Source: Conus ventricosus (Eukaryota > Mollusca > Gastropoda > Neogastropoda > Conidae). From it: 64,000 bases of DNA. Below are positions 58,890 through 64,000 of the stretch, one piece after another. The position numbers and the translations under genes were made by a program. The first letter of the stretch is position 1. Each line of letters starts with the position of its first letter. The stretch spans positions 30,627,293 through 30,691,292 of the forward strand of contig CM031601.1 in assembly GCA_018398815.1 (NCBI GenBank), written 5' to 3'. Under the pieces are notes generated by a model. That model was not told where the DNA came from and ran no database searches. It saw only the letters and a program-made list of their open reading frames with translations.

Positions 58890-59809
58890 ATGTTCTTTCG
58901 TTTTAACCTTCACCGACTGAAGGTTGGGTGGGGCAAGTTATCCAGGGGTCAGAATCTGATAGGCCTTTATCATGCCCATCATCTCTCCCTCTTTCAACAT
59001 GCATTTAAATTCCTTTTGTGTATACATCTACCTCATCTACATTAATGCCACACACCACCACCATCCTCCTCCCTTGGTCTGTTTTCTCCCCTGCTTCTGT
59101 TGTCTGTTTCTGAAACGTCTTCACTATCTTTTTTATTTTTTCTTAATTGCCAAGCTCCTGCTGACAACATCTGAGCAATGTCATTGTGTTTATTGTTCCT
59201 GTCTGGATAGCATTACGTGAGCTGTCAACTTTCACTTGCCTGTTTCGTATTGTGTATGAAATAAGTGTTACTGTCCATTTTCTTTTGTGTGTTTATTAGT
59301 ATCTTTGTTTCTTATCAGAAACATTACAGTCTGTTTTGGTATCATGATACAATAACAACCAGGAGGAAGAAAGAGAGCAGAAGGAAGGTAATGGTTGACG
59401 GGTGGGAGAGAAAAGGACTGAAGCAGGTGAACTGAACCCTCCACATCTAATACATCTTAGAATAAGCAGCTTTGGTTCGTAGGTAATAAAAACAAGAAAC
59501 CCAGAAAAATGGTGATCACATTTCTGCGTGCGTGCGTGAGTGTGTGTGTCAATGTGAATTTGCACTCACAAGTGCATGTACATGTGTGTGTATAAGAGTG
59601 AGTACTAAAACGAAAGCTGCCATATATGAGAAAAGACAATTGTGTACAGACAGAGCAAACATGACCGAGGAGAGAGAGAGAGGGAAGGGGAGTGCAGACA
59701 AAGGGGGTGGAGGGAAGAGAGGTTGATGTGGGAAGAACAGGGTTTTTTTTTTTTCAAAAAGGAAGACATAAGCAGCAGCACTAACAACAGTACAAGAAAA
59801 AACACTGAC

Positions 59810-59972
59810 CTCAGGGTGCCAGCCTTAGCGATGGAGTTGGGATGGGCAGCGCGACGTGTCAGCCAGTCAGCAGGGGGGAAAGCAGTGGACTCACTCCTCA
59901 GGGCTTCCTCTTCCTTCTTCTGCATCACAGCACACACCATCTGCAGCATGCCTTGCAGGAAAGCCATAGACT
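59810..59972 (-). CDS. RNF213-like: RNF213-like gene A, exon 1 seen
   Basis: A 163-base exon from acceptor TTGTTTTTGCAG (59,973) to donor CTGAG|GTCAGT (59,810). It reads SMAFLQGMLQMVCAVMQKKE, then EALRSESTAFPPADWLTRRA and AHPNSIAKAGTLR. It matches the RLSVFLKKQEESQFHPLEWL, AREA...QEAGTFR stretch of RNF213. The split Arg codon is completed by the first base of the exon at 58,756. Upstream exons of this gene (AAA+ ring and beyond) were not found between 60 and 64 kb and probably lie outside the window. Confidence 0.77.
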
Positions 59973-60068
59973 CTGCAAAAACAACAACAAGGAGCACCAA
60001 ATAAAAGGCATGCACTCCAGTTGTCATTCTGTAAGCAATAAACAAGTACTGTAATTACTATGAACATA

Positions 60069-62090
60069 TTTTTTCTTCTTACTTATCTGTCCAAACAAAT
60101 CCTTTTCTCCTACTACATGGAACAGCAAGAATCTCAACAACAACTGTAACCTTCCCAATATCGTAGTTGATTTTGGTAAGTTAAGCTAGTCTATTGGTTG
60201 TTTTGGGTAGAAAGTCAAAATTGTAGATCGAAATTATTAAGATCGTTAATGATCATTTTTTATTAATTCATTATAGGCAGTTAGGATATTTTGTTATTAT
60301 TCTTATTATGGGTGGTAAATAAGAAATGAAGGAAAACAAATGTAAACGGAAGTGATGATAAAACCGAAGTAAGAACAACTTCCGTTAAGGACAATCGCAT
60401 GTCAGGAGTGGCACACCGCGTGGAGAATTGGACCAATGTGGAGGGCTCCTGCAGAGATTAAATCAGGTATGTTATGTTCATTTTAGGTGTTTGATAAAAG
60501 ATTAGTATAGTTAATTGAAGAAACAAAATTAATTGAGGAAACAAATGATTAAATGAAGTTTTGGGATTAACACATTCAAAACACCATAGTTTCCTTGTTC
60601 GATTAAAGTTAGCTGAAATTGGTTTAGAGCCGGTCGTTGTCGGACCCTTTGTTCTGTTTAAAATTAGTTGAAACTGGTTTAGCGCCGGTAGATGTCGGAC
60701 CTTTTGTTCGGTTTCACTAAGTTTTTCTTTTTTACAATTAGTTCATTGGCATTTGTGCAGCGGGAAAAACTAATTTGGATTGTGTGAGGTTTAATGTTTT
60801 GCTTTTGTCAAATGTTGCTGATTGAACAGTTAATTGACTTGTTGTGATGGAAGAACTCTGTTGTAGTTCAGAGTTGCTTCATAACGATTATTGTGTGGTT
60901 GGGATGCAAAATTATTTACTGTCTGGTAGATGCAGCGTTTTATAAATTATGAGAGATGGTGTAACTGTTGTTAGTAGAGCTGAAGTCTAATTCATTGATC
61001 CGGTTGAGATGACTAGGCTTTTTCTCTGTCATTACATGAAATTGGGGGTGTCTCCATATGCTGAGTCATGGTAAAATGGCTTGATGGGATGAGTTGATTC
61101 TTTCTTTCATTAATACAATGAAAAATGTACAAAAGAATTATCTTTTTCCCATTCCGTTGAAATTGTGCATTGAAGTCTATGGTGTACCATTCCATGGGAC
61201 ATAAGTTGCATTTTGGAAGAAAGAAAAAAAAGAAAAATTATATCTAGTCCTTGTAGAAGTATGAGGGCAAGTGTCGATTCCTCTCTCTTGGTCACTGAGA
61301 TAGTGACTGTCAAAAGCTGCACAGTATGTCTGCAAAGTATGTGAATATAACAGTGCGTTTATTGTTAAAATGAATGTTATGATAGGTGTGCATATGTTGT
61401 GAGTACTGACTTGGAGTAATTCTGTTTTGTTCTAATGTTGAGGTTGTAATTGTATTTTTGAAGAGCCATTGTCTTATGTACTGTATGTCTAATTGTTATG
61501 TTAAACAGAAGTTGTTCTGAGTGTTATAATATTTTTGTGATGGTGTAGGTTAGTAAAACATTGTTCTCTGTGTGTGTGGGTTGCAGTGTCTGCGCCCTTT
61601 CACGTGTTCATGATCCAAACTGCATTTTCTTTTCATTTTCTTTTTAAATGTAACCAGCAGTTTATGATTGAACATATTGCGTACTAGTAATTGACGTGTT
61701 TACTTGTGCTAAAAAGAAAGTAGTAATAAAAGGAAATAAAATATAGTAAAACTTCAAAATCTCGTTTTAGTTGAATTATTGAGTGAGAACATTGTTCGTC
61801 CTTGTTCAGGTGAACTCGGGATAACTCTCACGCACTGACTTTTCGGGTGGTGGGGGTTACACAACAACAAAAAAACAAACAAAAAAATCATCTGGAGAGC
61901 CAGTAGCTCACTCTACTCAACCTATTGGAATACATGAGTGGTCTCTCTTGAGTGAAATGTAATCAATTCGCTTTACTTTAAAACAAATCAGTTTTCTCCC
62001 CTTTTCCCCAACTGCAAGGAGAAGGGAGGGAATTCTAGATGTTTGGACAGGTAAGTTATGAAACTTTTGGACAGGTAAGTATATCATAAA
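60069..62090 (+). repeat. MITE-like repeat split by an LTR-like insertion
   Basis: The left end (TTACTTATCTGTCCAAACAA, from 60,080) and right end (GGACAGGTAAGTATATCAT, to 62,090) form imperfect terminal inverted repeats of about 25-30 bases. The related copy at 49,640-49,860 shows that the 60,145-61,861 segment is an insertion. Another copy of the end sequence (ATACTTACCTGTCAAAACAA) begins at 62,117. The right-end text CAGGTAAGT is a perfect splice-donor consensus. Confidence 0.6.
60145..61861 (+). mobile_element. Probable solo LTR (TG...CA, 1,717 bp)
   Basis: The segment begins TGTAACC and ends GGTTACA, with CAAC on both sides (60,141-60,144 and 61,862-61,865; flank ambiguity because of the CAA repeats). 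Two AATAAA signals lie at 61,725 and 61,735, near the 3' end. A ~53-bp unit ending GTCGGACC...TTTGTTC is repeated at 60,606-60,714. No open frame of note. These features suit a long terminal repeat left by recombination, but no internal coding region confirms it. Confidence 0.5.
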
Positions 62091-62149
62091 ACTACTTTAG
62101 TGGGAAAAATCTTTTTCTTCATACTTACCTGTCAAAACAAATGCCAGAA

Positions 62150-63190
62150 TATTGAAAGGATGGTGGGATCTCACCTGGCAGCCAGAAGTTCAAACTCAAG
62201 CACAAGGCTGCCTCAAACTCATTCCAGAACTTGGTGCCAGAACCAAAATGGTTTTAAATAAAGATTCCTGGAGGTTTAAGGATTGTCCCCGCTCTCCCTT
62301 ATGCAATGAACAATCAAAGCAAAAATGCGACAGCATCAGGAAAAGGAGAAGACCCTTAAAATCAACCTAACATAGACAGGTTCTCAACCAATGTCCAGGA
62401 GGTTAGTAATTGTTCACACCAAGACACACAAAACACAGCACAATATTAGTCGATCAATATGCGTTCCCACTGACTTCAAGTCTATGAGGTAATCAGGCCC
62501 AATTATTTTGTCACTAAAAAGTTAAGTAAGTGGGCTTGTATATATCTGGGCACAAAAATTCAGGAGGAAAATCTGCCACGATCCCAAGTAGGTCACAATG
62601 TCCGAATATAAATGCACAAGTCAAACATAATAACATGAGGACTACAGAGCCATTCCTCTAAGGATGTGTCCTGAATATCAAATTTTTCATAAATTACTCG
62701 ATGCTCGGGTGAGAAAAAAGTACACAATACATAGCCTTTCAACAAAGGTCACCTCCATAACAAAATCATGATGAGACCATATTCAAGGATGTGAGAACAA
62801 AAATACACCCAAAAAAACACAGTGACCTTCCAAACTGTACAGACATAGACACACGTGGTTACAACTATCTCAGTGAACTTTGGCAAGTTCCAAAACTGTG
62901 GCTAACTGAATCTATACAATAAAAAAAACACTTGCTTTTCACAATAGTTCCTTTTGATTATTCTTCTTCTTTTTTTGTTGTTTTGGCTATGAAACTCACA
63001 TCTTATTTAACCAAAGATGAGAATAGTTACTTTGGGAAGGTAGCCTTGCCTGCCACAACTACTCTGCCCAAACAGTCCAGAGGCCTCCATGTCTTCAGCC
63101 ACATCTCTGAGATAGAACATGCCAAAGTATTCACAATGACCCTACCAAACAACGTGGTCAAACAAATCACAAGACAAAACACGACATGTT
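62150..63190. other. No gene recognised
   Basis: Mixed AT-rich sequence between the MITE-like ends and the DIRS fragment. It could contain DIRS 3' sequence, but no motif was identified. Confidence 0.4.
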
Positions 63191-63199
63191 TCGACCTCT

Positions 63200-63995
63200 T
63201 ATGTCTTCTTCAGGCAAGATAAACAACACTCAGGACAATGAAAACAAAGAAAGAGCAATGACTTATCTTCGTCAAAGATGGGCGCCCATCTTCTGGATTG
63301 TCTTTGGCCAGCCATGATCTTCTCCACCCACTAGGGGCGGAAACATCTCTGCTCAGAGAGATATCGCTGGATATAAGACTGGTGTGGAGAGAGAGACCTG
63401 GGATCGGCATGCTATCTCCGCGTCCATGGTTGAATCAGAAGATCTTTCCAAGAGAGGAGACAGATTGGAACTGTCACAAGTTGGGAAATCAGCAAGGTCA
63501 TCCAGCTCTTTGACCACTTCAGAGTGGAAATCAGAATCAACAGGCATTTCTCTTTGGACATCTTTAGGACTGTTAGAATGAGTGGAGATGGGGAAACATC
63601 CCCTCCAAAGAGATCAACAGAGTGTCCACAGCTAAGGCTAGTGGGTCTGATACTGGTGATACAAACACTGGAAGCTGACTGTTCCCCCTGGTTGATAACA
63701 AATCCATGTGTGGGGTTCCAAGATACTGACATATTGATAGGAAAAACCTCTTGCTGAGCATCCACTCGAATGGTAATACCTGATCCTTCCTGGATGGAGT
63801 GTCTGCCAATTAGACAATGAGTTTCCCTGGAATGTGCCTCAGAAGTAGAGATATCTTCAAATCCTAGCAAAACAGAAAGACCAACACTGCCAGATCGTTT
63901 AGTTGTCTGGGGTGAGTTCCCCCTTGATTCTTCAAGTATGGTACCACGGTCAAGTTGTCTGAGCATACTGTGACTGTCTACCCTTTCAAGAGAAG
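63200..63995 (-). mobile_element. DIRS-type retrotransposon, RNase H region, broken
   Basis: The minus strand reads CSDNLTVVPYLKNQGGTHPR (an RNase H SDNxTVVAY-like site), QLNDLAVLVFLF, RHIPGKLIV, ADTPSRKDQVLPFEWML, YLGTPHMDLLST, LPVFVSPVSDPLALAVDTLL and SLEGMFPHLHSF. This is the characteristic DIRS order of RNase H followed by the conserved DPLAxAVDALxxxWEG block. Stops near 63,870 and 63,815 and later frame changes show decay. The tyrosine recombinase expected further 3' was not recognised. Confidence 0.82.
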
Positions 63996-64000
63996 GGACC

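Overview
This is nuclear DNA of a metazoan, most likely a mollusc. The evidence is long introns around short phase-compatible exons, dense microsatellites, many decayed non-LTR retrotransposons, tRNA-derived SINE heads, a DIRS-type retrotransposon, and tandem-repeat 'pearl'-like helentron derivatives. Nothing prokaryotic is present, so there are no operons, ribosome binding sites or CRISPR arrays. The mollusc assignment rests on repeat style and is inference.

Host coding content is sparse and nearly all on the minus strand. Six exons between 49.1 and 60.0 kb read, in order 59,972 -> 49,151, as one protein stretch resembling the part of RNF213 (mysterin) just before its RING domain. Every intron phase matches. 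Three more exons between 15.5 and 8.1 kb read as the stretch of RNF213 before its AAA+ core. Because RING-proximal exons lie upstream of N-terminal-type exons on the same strand, the simplest reading is two tandem RNF213-like genes: gene A at 49-60 kb and gene B at 8-15.5 kb, both incomplete here. An assembly scramble is possible. Two exons carry single-base frame breaks at or next to short homopolymers. Weaker exon candidates lie at 5.2 kb (-), 10.3 and 11.9 kb (+), and 35.8 kb (-).

Layout: 0-4 kb holds two CR1/L2-like LINE copies (-), one carrying an N-terminal 2A ribosome-skipping motif, ending at a 1,000-N gap. 5-8 kb is a candidate first exon and mostly empty sequence. 8-15.5 kb is gene B with LINE fragments. 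15.9-25.5 kb looks like unpolished long-read sequence with a 62-bp minisatellite, ending in a 100-N gap. 25.7-33.7 kb is an L2-like 3' end (-) beside a long decayed RNase H-type LINE (+), which is split by a tandem-repeat helentron-like insertion. 34-42 kb holds repeats, including a 742-bp-period duplication, an L2-like 3' end, a SINE and an R2-like LINE with a restriction-like endonuclease. 42.06-44.31 kb is a foldback element with an 8-bp target duplication. 47.4-49.1 kb is a second helentron-like copy. 49-60 kb is gene A, whose introns hold R2-like, piggyBac and RTE-like fragments. 60-64 kb is a MITE-like repeat split by an LTR-like insertion, and a DIRS fragment at the edge.

The most notable signals are the 2A motif in the LINE ORF1, the two helentron-like elements, the foldback element, the apparent tandem RNF213-like genes, and the LTR-like insertion. 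Family calls rely on remembered family features; no search could be run.
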